From NCBI GenBank assembly GCA_937139155.1, contig CAKZPI010000029.1, positions 1-64,000 of the forward strand: 64,000 nt of DNA, given 5' to 3'. The first letter of the stretch is position 1, and each line of letters opens with the position of its first letter. A program made the position numbers and the translations under genes. Positions 48,783 through 58,485 of this stretch are shown here, piece after piece. Under the pieces are notes generated by a model. That model was given only the letters and a program-made list of their open reading frames with translations. It was not told the origin of the DNA and searched no databases. Source of the stretch: an uncultured Flavobacteriales bacterium (lineage in GTDB: Bacteria; Bacteroidota; Bacteroidia; Flavobacteriales; JBLHRE01).

Positions 48783-49997
48783 ATGAGCTGTTCAAGCTGT
48801 TCGTCTGGTGGTGTTCCCAATGGATGCAAGAACAACGGAACCTGTGGTACAGGGGGTTGCAATAAATTATCGGTTTTTGATTGGTTGGCAGATCTTCAGC
48901 TGCCCAGTGATCAAGAGCCCTTTGACTGCATAGAAGTTCGATTTAAGAACGGAAGAAAAGAATTCTTTCGAGATGTAAATCAATTAAGACCTAGAGCGGG
49001 AGATACCGTTGCGGTGGAGGGAACACCCGGACATGATATAGGTATAGTGAGTTTAACCGGTGAATTGGTGCGTGTTCAAATGCGTAAAAAATCGGTTGAC
49101 CACAATTCAGAGGCCATTCGGAAGTTATACAGAATGGCCAATCAATCGGATATTGATAAATGGCAGGTAGCCCAAGAAAGGGAAACGCCTACCATGCACA
49201 GAACCCGTGAACTGGCCAAGAATTTAGGCCTGAAAATGAAAATCGGGGATGTGGAATTTCAAGGTGACAACGGAAAAGCTACTTTTTACTATACGGCCGA
49301 TGGACGGGTAGATTTTAGAGAGCTGATTCGGAAAATGGCCGAGGAGTTTAAAATTCGGGTGGAAATGCGCCAAATTGGGGCTAGGCAAGAGGCCGCTCGC
49401 ATCGGGGGCATCGGGTCTTGTGGTAGAGAACTCTGCTGCTCCACCTGGCTTACTGACTTCAGGTCTGTGAATACCTCTGCAGCTAGATACCAACAGCTTT
49501 CCCTGAACCCGCAAAAATTAGCCGGCCAATGCGGAAAGCTGAAATGCTGCCTGAACTACGAACTTGATCAATACCTTGAAGCCCTTGATGAATTCCCCAA
49601 AACTGAAATTGACCTGCAAACCGATAAGGGCCCAGCACGATTTCAGAAAATGGACATATTCAAGAAAAAGCTTTGGTATGCCTATCAAGAAAATCCAGGA
49701 ACCTGGGTTGAGCTTCAAGTTGACCGGGTGAAAGAGGTCATTGAAATCAATAAGGCCGGAAAAAAAGTGCCGGAACTGGAAGCCTTTGCCGAAGTCAAAG
49801 AGGTTGAAATTCAAGACGACTATGAGAATGTAGTGGGTCAGGATAGTTTGAACCGATTTGACCAAAAAAATCCCAGACCTAAACGCAAGAAATCAAGGCC
49901 TCAAAGTAAAAACCGCCCACCCAGAAATAAAAAGGGTGGATTCAAGGGAAAACGAAGAGGAAAACCGGGGAACAAACCAAATGAGAATAAAAGCTAA
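48783..49997 (+). CDS. ricT: RicT/PSP1-domain protein
   Basis: 404 aa from ATG 48783 (MSCSSCSSGG); an in-frame start 16 codons earlier lies in the leader hairpin. It has a Cys-rich N-terminus with CSSC-like pairs, a PSP1 domain (about 110-250) with IGGIGSCGRELCCSTWL and the Cys cluster GKLKCCLNYEL, and a very basic tail (RPKRKKSRPQ...KRRGKPGN). RicT homologues bind Fe-S clusters and, with partners, affect RNase Y-dependent RNA processing in Bacillus; in Bacteroidota it is regularly beside gldH. The extra Cys-rich head is typical of this phylum. Confidence 0.85.
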   Translation: MSCSSCSSGGVPNGCKNNGTCGTGGCNKLSVFDWLADLQLPSDQEPFDCIEVRFKNGRKEFFRDVNQLRPRAGDTVAVEGTPGHDIGIVSLTGELVRVQMRKKSVDHNSEAIRKLYRMANQSDIDKWQVAQERETPTMHRTRELAKNLGLKMKIGDVEFQGDNGKATFYYTADGRVDFRELIRKMAEEFKIRVEMRQIGARQEAARIGGIGSCGRELCCSTWLTDFRSVNTSAARYQQLSLNPQKLAGQCGKLKCCLNYELDQYLEALDEFPKTEIDLQTDKGPARFQKMDIFKKKLWYAYQENPGTWVELQVDRVKEVIEINKAGKKVPELEAFAEVKEVEIQDDYENVVGQDSLNRFDQKNPRPKRKKSRPQSKNRPPRNKKGGFKGKRRGKPGNKPNENKS

Positions 49998-50457
49998 CTT
50001 ACTCCTTTTTAGCCTGGGCTTTATCCTGTTTGGCTGTTCTGAACCTCCTTACTTTGAGGAGTATAAGTCGTTTGAGGCCCAGGTTTGGGCAGAAGATGAA
50101 CCGGTTGAATTTGAGGTGATGGTTGAAGATACTACTGCCTTTTATGACCTAAACCTTCACCTTAGGCATGCGCATGATTATCCGTATCGGAATATGTATA
50201 CCTTCATTACCTTGGTTTTTCCCAATCAGAAAACCATGCGTGATACCTTGAACATTTGGATGTCTGACCCAGCGGGAAGATGGTATGGGGAAGGTATAAG
50301 CTCTGTGAAAAACCTCGGAGTTAGGTATAAGGAAAAGGTTCAGTTCCCCCTTAAGGGAAAATATATATTTGAAGTGAAACAAGGTATGCGAGACGAATAC
50401 CTCAAAGGCCTGGAAAACCTTGGTTTGGAAATTCGCAAATCTGAAATACCCGAATAA
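49981..50457 (+). CDS. gldH: Gliding motility lipoprotein GldH
   Basis: 158 aa. ATG 49981 overlaps ricT by 17 bases. Lipoprotein signal with lipobox LFGC, then YKSFEAQVWAEDEPVEFEV, LNLHLRHAHDYPYRNMYTF, ITLVFPNQKTMRDTLNI and SSVKNLGVRYKEKV, all typical of GldH. It is needed for gliding and chitin use in Flavobacterium; here it suggests T9SS-linked motility capacity. Lies between ricT and the PBP1A gene, as in many Flavobacteriales. Confidence 0.88.
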   Translation: MRIKANLLLFSLGFILFGCSEPPYFEEYKSFEAQVWAEDEPVEFEVMVEDTTAFYDLNLHLRHAHDYPYRNMYTFITLVFPNQKTMRDTLNIWMSDPAGRWYGEGISSVKNLGVRYKEKVQFPLKGKYIFEVKQGMRDEYLKGLENLGLEIRKSEIPE

Positions 50458-50460
50458 ACT

Positions 50461-52707
50461 ATGGCAAAGAAAAACCACCGCGGATTCTGGAAAGCAATCC
50501 TCCTTCTTTGGGCCTTAGGAATGGTTCCTGTCTTGGTTATTGGTGGCTGTGTTTTTGCGGCATCCATGGGCTGGTTCGGAGCCTTGCCCACCTTCGAGGA
50601 GCTTGAAAACCCAGAGACCTACTTAGCTTCTGAAATCATTTCTTCAGACAATGAAATCATTGGAACCTATTTCCTTGAAAATAGATCGCAGGTTAGTTAC
50701 GATGATCTATCTCCAATTTTAGTGGAAGCCCTAGTAGCTACCGAAGATGAACGGTTTTGGGATCATAGCGGAATCGACTTCAAGTCTTTTGCCCGGGTTG
50801 CCAAGGGTGTCTTAAGTGGAGACCAAAGCAAGGGGGGGGGATCAACCATTACCCAACAGCTGGCCAAAATGCTCTTTACCGAAACCCCGAAGAATAAACT
50901 AGATCGGGTTCGACAGAAGTTCAAAGAGTGGGTAATCGCCGTTCGACTTGAAAGGCAGTACACCAAGGAAGAGATCTTGGCCATGTACCTTAATCGATTT
51001 GACTTCCTTAACCTAGCCGTAGGTATTAAATCTGCTTCTAGAATTTACTTTGATACCCGGCCTAGTGAGCTCAATATTGAGCAATCGGCCATGTTGGTGG
51101 GAATGGCTAAAAACCCAGCCCTGTACAATCCCCTCCGCAGAGACTCCCTAACCCGTACCCGTAGAAATGTGGTTTTCTTGCAAATGGTTCGAAATGGAAA
51201 AATTACCGAGGAAGAAAAAGACTCACTTCGGGAACTGCCCCTGGGCTTAGACTTTCAAAGAACCAGCCACAATACCGGCCTTGCCCCCTATTTCCGCGAG
51301 CATATTCGGCAAAACTTTATGCCTGCTTGGCTTGAACAGAATAAGAAACCCGACGGATCTTCTTACAATTTATACACGGATGGCCTGAAGATTTATACCA
51401 CCATCAATTCTAAAATGCAGGCGGGTGCCGAAGAGGCAGTAAACCGCCATATGAAAGAGCTTCAAGCGGCCTTTTTTGAACATTGGGAAGGACGAAAACT
51501 CGCTCCTTTTTGGAGGGTGAATGAAACAGAGGTTGAGGAGATCATGGACCAAGCCAAAAAACGGTCTGATCGGTATCGGAAAATGAAATTGGCCGGAAAA
51601 AGTCAAGACTCAATTGAGTTTGCCTTCAACAAACCCGTACCCATGCAAGTCTTCTCTTGGAATGGTGAAATTGATACGGTCATGAGTCCTATGGACAGCA
51701 TTTGGTACTATAAATTCTACCTAAGAGCCGGACTGATGAGCATGAACCCAAGAACAGGGTTTGTAAATGCTTGGGTGGGAGGAATTGACCATAGCCATTT
51801 TAAATTTGACCAAGTTTACACGGCTAAAAGACAGGTAGGTTCAACTTTTAAGCCCTTTGTTTATGCAACCGCCATTGATCAAGGTTACAGTCCTTGCTAC
51901 GAGGTGCCTAATGTTCAGGTTCGGTTTGATAAAGATGTTTGGGGCTTGCCCAAAGACTGGGTACCGAAAAATTCAAACGATGAATACGGAGGGATTATGA
52001 CCCTAAGACAAGGTCTTGCCGGATCGGTAAATACCATTACGGCTCATTTGATGAAAAAGGTAGGTCCCAAGAACGTGAAAGCCATGGCAACCAACCTTGG
52101 TCTTGATCCCGACGGAATTCCAGAGGTGCCAAGTATAGCCTTAGGAACACCCGATGTATCCGTTTATGAAATGGTAGCGGCCTATTGCGCATTTGCCAAT
52201 AAAGGATTTTATACAGATCCCATTTTGGTAACCCGCATTGAAGATAAAAACGGGGTGGTTTTGTATGAATATGTGCCCAATTCAAGAGAGGTATTAAGCG
52301 AGGAAACAGCCTATGTAATGCTGAAAATCTTGGAGGGAGTAAACGAACGCGGAGGTTCGGGCTCTCGGCTTAGATGGTATTATGGGTTTGACAATCCCAT
52401 TGCCGGTAAAACCGGAACAACCCAGAACAATTCAGATGGTTGGTATATGGGAATTGTGCCCCAAATGGTTACCGGAGTTTGGGTTGGATGCGAGGATCGA
52501 TCGGCTCACTTTAGGTCAACCCGCCTTGGCCAAGGAGCGAATATGGCCCTTCCCATTTTCGCGCATTACCTTGGAAATGTATACAAAACCCCTAGCTTGG
52601 GCTACCAAATAGACCTTGATTTTCAAAAACCAGCCTCCGGTCTAAAAGTTGAAATTGACTGCGACCGGTACCAAAGGCAAAATAATTTGATTACACCTGA
52701 CTTTTAA
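50461..52707 (+). CDS. Class A penicillin-binding protein (PBP1A-like)
   Basis: 748 aa. One membrane helix (about 12-35), a GT51 glycosyltransferase domain with EDERFWDHSGIDFKSFAR, GGSTITQQLAK and a Glu catalytic residue, and a transpeptidase domain with the nucleophile in RQVGSTFKPFVY (SxxK), SVNT and AGKTGTTQNNSDGW (KTG). It polymerises and cross-links peptidoglycan. Starts 3 bases after gldH. Confidence 0.93.
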   Translation: MAKKNHRGFWKAILLLWALGMVPVLVIGGCVFAASMGWFGALPTFEELENPETYLASEIISSDNEIIGTYFLENRSQVSYDDLSPILVEALVATEDERFWDHSGIDFKSFARVAKGVLSGDQSKGGGSTITQQLAKMLFTETPKNKLDRVRQKFKEWVIAVRLERQYTKEEILAMYLNRFDFLNLAVGIKSASRIYFDTRPSELNIEQSAMLVGMAKNPALYNPLRRDSLTRTRRNVVFLQMVRNGKITEEEKDSLRELPLGLDFQRTSHNTGLAPYFREHIRQNFMPAWLEQNKKPDGSSYNLYTDGLKIYTTINSKMQAGAEEAVNRHMKELQAAFFEHWEGRKLAPFWRVNETEVEEIMDQAKKRSDRYRKMKLAGKSQDSIEFAFNKPVPMQVFSWNGEIDTVMSPMDSIWYYKFYLRAGLMSMNPRTGFVNAWVGGIDHSHFKFDQVYTAKRQVGSTFKPFVYATAIDQGYSPCYEVPNVQVRFDKDVWGLPKDWVPKNSNDEYGGIMTLRQGLAGSVNTITAHLMKKVGPKNVKAMATNLGLDPDGIPEVPSIALGTPDVSVYEMVAAYCAFANKGFYTDPILVTRIEDKNGVVLYEYVPNSREVLSEETAYVMLKILEGVNERGGSGSRLRWYYGFDNPIAGKTGTTQNNSDGWYMGIVPQMVTGVWVGCEDRSAHFRSTRLGQGANMALPIFAHYLGNVYKTPSLGYQIDLDFQKPASGLKVEIDCDRYQRQNNLITPDF

Positions 52708-52716
52708 GCTTACCCT

Positions 52717-53418
52717 ATGATTCGAAAAGTTGTTAAAAACGCCCAAGAAGGGATAGAAGGAGTAAAAGACAATATGACCTTCATGCTTGGAGGCTTTGGA
52801 CTTTGTGGAATTCCAGAAAATAGCATTGCTGCCCTAGCGGCCTCCGGTATAAAAGGTTTAACCTGCATCTCGAATAATGCTGGGGTTGATGATTTCGGTC
52901 TCGGCCTCTTATTGAAAACTCGACAAATCAAGAAAATGATTTCCTCTTACGTAGGCGAGAATGCCGAGTTTGAGCGTCAGATGCTGAGTGGAGAACTTGA
53001 AGTGGATCTCATTCCACAAGGCTCATTGGCAGAAAGGTGCCGTGCGGGAGGTGTTGGAATTCCGGCATTTTATACCCCAGCTGGTTACGGAACCGAAGTA
53101 GCCGAGGGAAAGGAGGTAAGATGGTTCGATGGGAAGCCCCATATTTTAGAATCGGCCCTCACAGCCGACTTTGCCTTTGTGAAAGCATGGAAAGGGGATG
53201 AGGCTGGAAACCTTATTTTTAAAGGCACCGCCCGAAATTTCAATCCTATGATGGCCATGGCTGGAAAAATCACAGTTGCTGAGGTTGAAGAACTCCTTCC
53301 GGCAGGTAGCCTAGACCCCAATGACGTACACGTCTCCGGAATTTTCGTTCAACGAATTTTCCAAGGCGTAGATTATGAAAAGCGCATTGAACAAAGAACC
53401 CTTCGTACCACCTCTTAA
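52717..53418 (+). CDS. 3-oxoacid CoA-transferase subunit A
   Basis: 233 aa. [19 protein letters not shown] is the CoA-transferase signature 1; [38 protein letters not shown] and [13 protein letters not shown] follow. Forms the enzyme with subunit B encoded 9 bases downstream and moves CoA from succinyl-CoA to a 3-oxoacid. Cytosolic. Role in ketone body or amino-acid breakdown. Confidence 0.93.
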   Translation: MIRKVVKNAQEGIEGVKDNMTFMLGGFGLCGIPENSIAALAASGIKGLTCISNNAGVDDFGLGLLLKTRQIKKMISSYVGENAEFERQMLSGELEVDLIPQGSLAERCRAGGVGIPAFYTPAGYGTEVAEGKEVRWFDGKPHILESALTADFAFVKAWKGDEAGNLIFKGTARNFNPMMAMAGKITVAEVEELLPAGSLDPNDVHVSGIFVQRIFQGVDYEKRIEQRTLRTTS

Positions 53419-53427
53419 TTTGAAATT

Positions 53428-54090
53428 ATGGCTTTAGATAAAAACGGAATTGCAAAAAGAATTGCCCAAGAGCTTGAAGATGGATTTTATGTTAACCTCG
53501 GAATTGGTATTCCTACCCTTGTTGCCAATTACATTCCGAAGGGAATCAGCGTTGAATTCCAATCTGAGAATGGAATCATTGGTATGGGCCCATTCCCTAC
53601 AGAGGCAGAACTTGACCCTGACCTAATCAACGCCGGGAAACAGACCATTACCGCCCTTCCAGGCGCCTCTTTCTTTGATTCAGCAACCAGCTTTGGTATG
53701 ATTCGCGGACAACATGTTCAGCTTACTGTATTGGGAGCCATGGAGGTTTCAGATACAGGAGACATTGCCAACTGGAAGATTCCAGGCAAAATGGTAAAAG
53801 GTATGGGAGGTGCCATGGACTTGGTGGCTTCCGCCGAAAACATCATCGTAGCCATGATGCATACCAATAAGGCTGGAGAGTCAAAGCTTCTTCCTGCTTG
53901 TACTCTACCTTTGACAGGGGTGGGCTGCGTAAAGAAAATAGTTACCAATTTAGCCGTTCTTGACGTTACCGATAAAGGCTTTAAGCTTAGAGAACGCGCA
54001 CCGGGGGTTAGTGTGGATGAAATCAAGGCCGCTACAGCGGGAAGGTTAATCGTTGAAGGGGAAATCCCGGAAATGAAAATTGATTCGTGA
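53428..54090 (+). CDS. 3-oxoacid CoA-transferase subunit B
   Basis: 220 aa. [15 protein letters not shown] and [14 protein letters not shown], which holds the catalytic Glu of SENG, then [13 protein letters not shown]. Partner of the upstream subunit A. Its TGA overlaps the GTG start of the next gene. Confidence 0.93.
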   Translation: MALDKNGIAKRIAQELEDGFYVNLGIGIPTLVANYIPKGISVEFQSENGIIGMGPFPTEAELDPDLINAGKQTITALPGASFFDSATSFGMIRGQHVQLTVLGAMEVSDTGDIANWKIPGKMVKGMGGAMDLVASAENIIVAMMHTNKAGESKLLPACTLPLTGVGCVKKIVTNLAVLDVTDKGFKLRERAPGVSVDEIKAATAGRLIVEGEIPEMKIDS

Positions 54091-54875
54091 AATCCTATCT
54101 TTTCCTCTTACCCCTTCTGCTCTTTGCCTGCCAAAAACCAAAGCCCGTTGACACGGAATTGAAAGTTTTAGGCCATCGAGGAGGGGGTATTCAGTACGGA
54201 TTCATTGAGAATACACCCGAATCTGCTCAGTTTGGCTTGACCCATTCCGAGGGAATTGAGATTGACCTTCGTTTAAGCCTAGACGGAAAGTGGATGGTTT
54301 GGCATGATGATGTATTGATCAACGCCCAAAAAGACTCCTTCCGCATTAGCGAAACAAAGGCCGAAAACATTCTTGGGAAAACATTTTGGTCGGGGGATAG
54401 CTTGGTTCAAATTCTTAGCCTTGACCAGTTTTTAAACCAAGTCCCCCTAGAAGGAAAAACCATATCGCTCGACGTGAAATGGTGGGGTAGAAGACCCAAT
54501 ACTTGGTATACAGACGAAGATATTGAAATTGGAATTCAGAACTTGGAAACCCTGCTCCCATCTCATTCAGCCAATTTTCTTTTGGAGATTGATCATAGGA
54601 AGTTTCATGAAAAACTGGAAGGAAAAATTCCTGGATTAAAAAGGTACTTCATTGAGTTTTCCAACCTCGAAGCAGGGCTGAAAAGAGTAAAGGACTGGGG
54701 GCTAGATGGCCTATCTGTGAATTATATGGCCCAAGGAATTTCAAAAAAAGCCATTGAAAAAGCCAATCAAGAAGGCATTGAAATTATGCTCTGGACCCCC
54801 AAGGATTCACTCAGCCTAGAAGAGGTAATTAACTTGTCTCCCAATTACATCCAAACCGATTATTTCTTTCAATAA
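54087..54875 (+). CDS. Glycerophosphodiester phosphodiesterase-family lipoprotein
   Basis: 262 aa from a GTG at 54087 that overlaps the CoA-transferase stop (GTGA); no ATG start gives the lipoprotein signal (LLPLLLFAC). GDPD motifs: [31 protein letters not shown], and GLSVNYM / IMLWTPKD near the end. It hydrolyses glycerophosphodiesters to glycerol-3-phosphate outside the cytosol. Converges with and overlaps the LTA-synthase-like gene by 7 bases. Confidence 0.85.
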   Translation: MKSYLFLLPLLLFACQKPKPVDTELKVLGHRGGGIQYGFIENTPESAQFGLTHSEGIEIDLRLSLDGKWMVWHDDVLINAQKDSFRISETKAENILGKTFWSGDSLVQILSLDQFLNQVPLEGKTISLDVKWWGRRPNTWYTDEDIEIGIQNLETLLPSHSANFLLEIDHRKFHEKLEGKIPGLKRYFIEFSNLEAGLKRVKDWGLDGLSVNYMAQGISKKAIEKANQEGIEIMLWTPKDSLSLEEVINLSPNYIQTDYFFQ

Positions 54876-56818
54876 ACCTCCTCAGGAAGAAGCCGGTTTT
54901 GCCGATTCACATACTGGTATACCAGGTCTAAGGCCTCCATTTCCTTTTTTAAGCTTTCAAGCAGTATCGGGTTTGCATCCAATGAGAAACTCCCGTCTTG
55001 GCGCAATCGGTATAGGCTTCCCATTAGGTATACATAACGGTCTTTCATAAAGCCAACCAACACCCCATTCTCATTTACAATACTACCCTGGTTTCGGGCC
55101 CTAAAGGCTTGGCTGGTATCAATATCATTGCCTAAAAAAGATGCTTTTTCAGGAAATTCAGCCTGCCCCCATTCATCCAGCAACCTCAAGAGGGCAAGCC
55201 CTAAATCTCGATGGGTATTAACACCTAGAAAGGTTTTGGGCTCTTTGATCAAGGGTGAATAAATCACACCCCGAACCGCATGCTCTTCAAACTTAATATT
55301 GGGCAAGCCGATCAAATGGTGATCTCCGGTGAACAAGAAGATGGTATTTTCAAAATCCGGTCGCTTCTTCCATTCCTCAATGAGTTTTTTGATTTGTAAA
55401 TCAGCATAAAGAGTTGTGCTCAGCCCTGATTTATAGTTTTCGTAAATCTCTAATTGGCTTGAATCAATGCCTAAGACATTCAGCCTTTCTTGGAAAATCG
55501 AATCTTTTGGGAAACCCTCTGGTAAGAGGAAAGGACTATGGTTGGTAAGGGTTAGAAGTACATCGAGTTTTGGTTTGGAGTTCAGATTAAGCTCACTGGC
55601 GTAGTACTTCATCAAATCCTCGTCTGAAGCCCCCCAATTGCCAAGTTTCGGAAGGCTATCGTAGATCTGAGTATAGGAAAACCCAGCTCGGTCCAGAAAT
55701 CCATTCATCCGGTCAAAGCCCATCCATCCGGCATAGTAAAACCTTTTATCATGATCTGGAAGAAAGTCTGCAATGGTTTGAAATTTGGGCATTTTATCTG
55801 CGCCATGCATAAAGGGTTGGTTTTCCCCTTCAGGGAGCGAACCTAAAAGATTGGGTAAAATTCCAAAGGTTCGGTTTCCACCGCTGTACAAATTCCCCAA
55901 TTCAATTCCCTCCTTGGCCAAAGAATCTAAGTAGGGGGTAAAAGACCCGTAGGATGCAAAGGGCCCTGAAACCGACTTCCCAAAACCCTCAAGGCAAACA
56001 ATGACCAGGTTCACCTTTTGACTGGGGGTGTTAAAAAAGGGAGCCAAGCTTGAGCCATCCTTTGTTTTCCGGTAAAAGGGATATTTTAAGGAGCCAAGAG
56101 GGCGATCCTGATACTGGGCCCAGGTTTTCACCCCTGATTCAAACTCATTGGGAAGGATTTCTTCTTTTTCAATCAATTCCTTTTGAATGGTGTTTAGGAA
56201 ATAACTGAGTTTATGGGTGATGATTTCTTGTTTAACCTCTTCTTGAAAATGAACTTTGGGCAGTCGGAAGGCCCCAGCTTGAATCCAAATCAAGACTCCG
56301 AAAACCACAAAAGGCCATGAACCCATTGCCGGTCGTCCCTTCCGTTTAAGCCATCTAAAGTATAAGAAGGCCAGGGCCAGAGAGAAGATCACCCAAGAAA
56401 TCCGCCAAAAGCTAATTTTGTCATTTTCAGACTCCATCACATGTAGAATTTCGTCCAGGCTCATTCTTAGAACCCCAAAATCAAGCAAGAGAAAAGAGGT
56501 TAGAAAGTATTCTACGAAAATCAGTCCGAGGACAAAGAAAAGAACCAATAAGCTTCCAAAAATCCACCTTCCAGCAGTCTTAGACAAAAGCCTAATAAGG
56601 ATGAAAGGAATAGACAATAGGGCCGATAACTGGCAGGAGAAAATAAGTACCGACCAGAGGGTCCAGCCAATTAAACTAGGTTCAAAAACGTCTTTAGAGT
56701 GAATGAGAAAGAGGCTAGAAAGCTCATAGACTGAAACCAATAAACAAGAAACGAGCAAGGGTAAAACAAATCGGCCGTAGGCAATGTCATAATCGGCCAT
56801 AGACTTTAAAAACTTCAT
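54869..56818 (-). CDS. LTA synthase-like sulfatase-fold membrane protein
   Basis: 649 aa. Five N-terminal membrane helices (first 190 residues) and an outside sulfatase-fold domain with VNLVIVCLEGFGKSVSGPF, the nucleophile Thr in SGGNRTFGILPNLLGSLP, FLFTGDHHL and HAVRGVIYSPL. The family moves phosphoglycerol or phosphoethanolamine groups from lipids. Gram-negatives use such enzymes to decorate glycans or lipids. A GDPD gene next door could recycle glycerophospho products (inference). Start overlaps the ABC gene stop by 4 bases. Confidence 0.85.
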   Translation of the reverse strand: MKFLKSMADYDIAYGRFVLPLLVSCLLVSVYELSSLFLIHSKDVFEPSLIGWTLWSVLIFSCQLSALLSIPFILIRLLSKTAGRWIFGSLLVLFFVLGLIFVEYFLTSFLLLDFGVLRMSLDEILHVMESENDKISFWRISWVIFSLALAFLYFRWLKRKGRPAMGSWPFVVFGVLIWIQAGAFRLPKVHFQEEVKQEIITHKLSYFLNTIQKELIEKEEILPNEFESGVKTWAQYQDRPLGSLKYPFYRKTKDGSSLAPFFNTPSQKVNLVIVCLEGFGKSVSGPFASYGSFTPYLDSLAKEGIELGNLYSGGNRTFGILPNLLGSLPEGENQPFMHGADKMPKFQTIADFLPDHDKRFYYAGWMGFDRMNGFLDRAGFSYTQIYDSLPKLGNWGASDEDLMKYYASELNLNSKPKLDVLLTLTNHSPFLLPEGFPKDSIFQERLNVLGIDSSQLEIYENYKSGLSTTLYADLQIKKLIEEWKKRPDFENTIFLFTGDHHLIGLPNIKFEEHAVRGVIYSPLIKEPKTFLGVNTHRDLGLALLRLLDEWGQAEFPEKASFLGNDIDTSQAFRARNQGSIVNENGVLVGFMKDRYVYLMGSLYRLRQDGSFSLDANPILLESLKKEMEALDLVYQYVNRQNRLLPEEVY

Positions 56819-58482
56819 AAACTTCCCGATTTAGGTACTGCTTCAATTAGTTTCTTGGTATAGGCAGATTGAGGGTTTTTATAAATATCTTCTGCCAACC
56901 CGAACTCTTCAATCTTGCCCTTATTCATAACCATTAAACGGTCTGACATGTATTTTACTACACTTAGGTCATGCGAGATAAAAATATAGGTTAGCTGAAA
57001 CTCTTCTTTGAGTTGATTTAATAGATTCAAAACCTGGGCTTGTACCGAAACGTCTAAGGCTGAAACAGATTCATCACAAATGATGCATTTGGGCTCTACG
57101 GCCAAAGCTCTGGCAATGCCCACCCTTTGTCTTTGTCCGCCCGAAAGTTCGTGAGGGTATCTATTGAAATAGCTTTCATCAAGGCCAACCTTTTTCAATA
57201 GCTCTTCGGTTTTAGCTTTTCTTTCTTTGGCAGGATGAATCTTATGCACTTCCATGGGTTCTTGAATGGCTTTGCCGATGGTCATTCTCGGATTAAGCGA
57301 TGCATAAGGGTCTTGAAAGATCAATTGAATGTCTTTCCGCACCTTCCTCATTTCCCTGGCGGAAAGCTCAAGCAAGTCTTTGCCTTGAAAAAGAACCTTG
57401 CCTCCATGGGCTTCCTGCAAGCGAATGATGGTTCTGCCTAAGCTACTTTTCCCGCAACCAGACTCCCCAACCAGCCCCAGGGTTTCTCCTTTTCGTACGG
57501 AAAAGCTTACTTGGTCAACGGCTTTTAACCAAGCAATGGGTTTCCCGAAGAAATTTCGTTTTAGCGGATACCAAGAGCTTAGATTTTCCACCCTTAGGAT
57601 GTCCTCCTCCAATGTGTTTTGTGGGGTGAAAGCTTGGCTAGAAACTTCTTTCCCTTCCAAGAAATAATCAATGGTGAGAAGAGGTCCCTTCGGAGTGTCA
57701 AGGTCGGGTCTGCAGGCAAGAAGGCCTTTGGTGTATGGATGGGAGGCCTTGGTGAAAATCTCTGTAGAGGAGCCATATTCAACCAAATCTCCGCGGTACA
57801 TGACGGCAAGGTCATCTGCAATTTCCCCCACGAGGTTTAAATCGTGTGAAATAAAAATCATGCCCATATCAACCTCTTGTTGAAGGTCTTTTAAGAGCTG
57901 TATGATTTCTTTTTGAACGGTTACATCAAGGGCTGTGGTAGGTTCGTCGGCAATTAGGAGGTCTGGTTTGCAAGAAAGGGCCATGGCAATCATAACCCGC
58001 TGTTTTTGTCCCCCTGAAATCTCATGTGGGTACCGTTGGTAAATCTCTTCAGGGTTTGGAAGTTTAACCTGATTGAACAATTCAATCACCCTTGATTTTA
58101 TTTGTTTCGCCGGGCAAATTTTATGGATTTTCAGAGCTTCGGCAACCTGATGACCCACAGTATAGACTGGGTTCAAGGAGGTCATGGGCTCTTGAAAAAT
58201 CATGGCAATTTTTCGTCCTCTGATTTTTTGCATTTCCTTTTCAGAGGAAAGGAGTAGGTTTTTTGAACCAGACTCGGTTTTTAACCAAGCTTCTCCTTGA
58301 ATTATGGCCCGATCGTCAAGAAGTTGCATGAGGGCTAAAGAGCTCACCGATTTCCCTGAGCCTGACTCCCCCACAATTCCAAGGCATTTACCTTTTTCAA
58401 GGCTTAAGGTCAGGTTTTTTACGGCCTGAATGGGCCCATTCTCGCCGGGGAAGCTTATGCTTAAATTCTTGATTTCTAGCAT
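56815..58482 (-). CDS. Dipeptide-type ABC transporter, fused double ATPase
   Basis: 555 aa with two complete ABC domains: Walker [12 protein letters not shown] and [11 protein letters not shown], signatures ISGGQKQRV and LSGGQRQRV, Walker [10 protein letters not shown] and CIICDESVS, each ended by an oligopeptide-type C-terminal region ([26 protein letters not shown]). Like GsiA/YejF. No permease or binding protein lies nearby, so the membrane partners are elsewhere. In a minus-strand operon with SDR and aldehyde dehydrogenase genes. Confidence 0.92.
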   Translation of the reverse strand: MLEIKNLSISFPGENGPIQAVKNLTLSLEKGKCLGIVGESGSGKSVSSLALMQLLDDRAIIQGEAWLKTESGSKNLLLSSEKEMQKIRGRKIAMIFQEPMTSLNPVYTVGHQVAEALKIHKICPAKQIKSRVIELFNQVKLPNPEEIYQRYPHEISGGQKQRVMIAMALSCKPDLLIADEPTTALDVTVQKEIIQLLKDLQQEVDMGMIFISHDLNLVGEIADDLAVMYRGDLVEYGSSTEIFTKASHPYTKGLLACRPDLDTPKGPLLTIDYFLEGKEVSSQAFTPQNTLEEDILRVENLSSWYPLKRNFFGKPIAWLKAVDQVSFSVRKGETLGLVGESGCGKSSLGRTIIRLQEAHGGKVLFQGKDLLELSAREMRKVRKDIQLIFQDPYASLNPRMTIGKAIQEPMEVHKIHPAKERKAKTEELLKKVGLDESYFNRYPHELSGGQRQRVGIARALAVEPKCIICDESVSALDVSVQAQVLNLLNQLKEEFQLTYIFISHDLSVVKYMSDRLMVMNKGKIEEFGLAEDIYKNPQSAYTKKLIEAVPKSGSL

Positions 58483-58485
58483 CGG

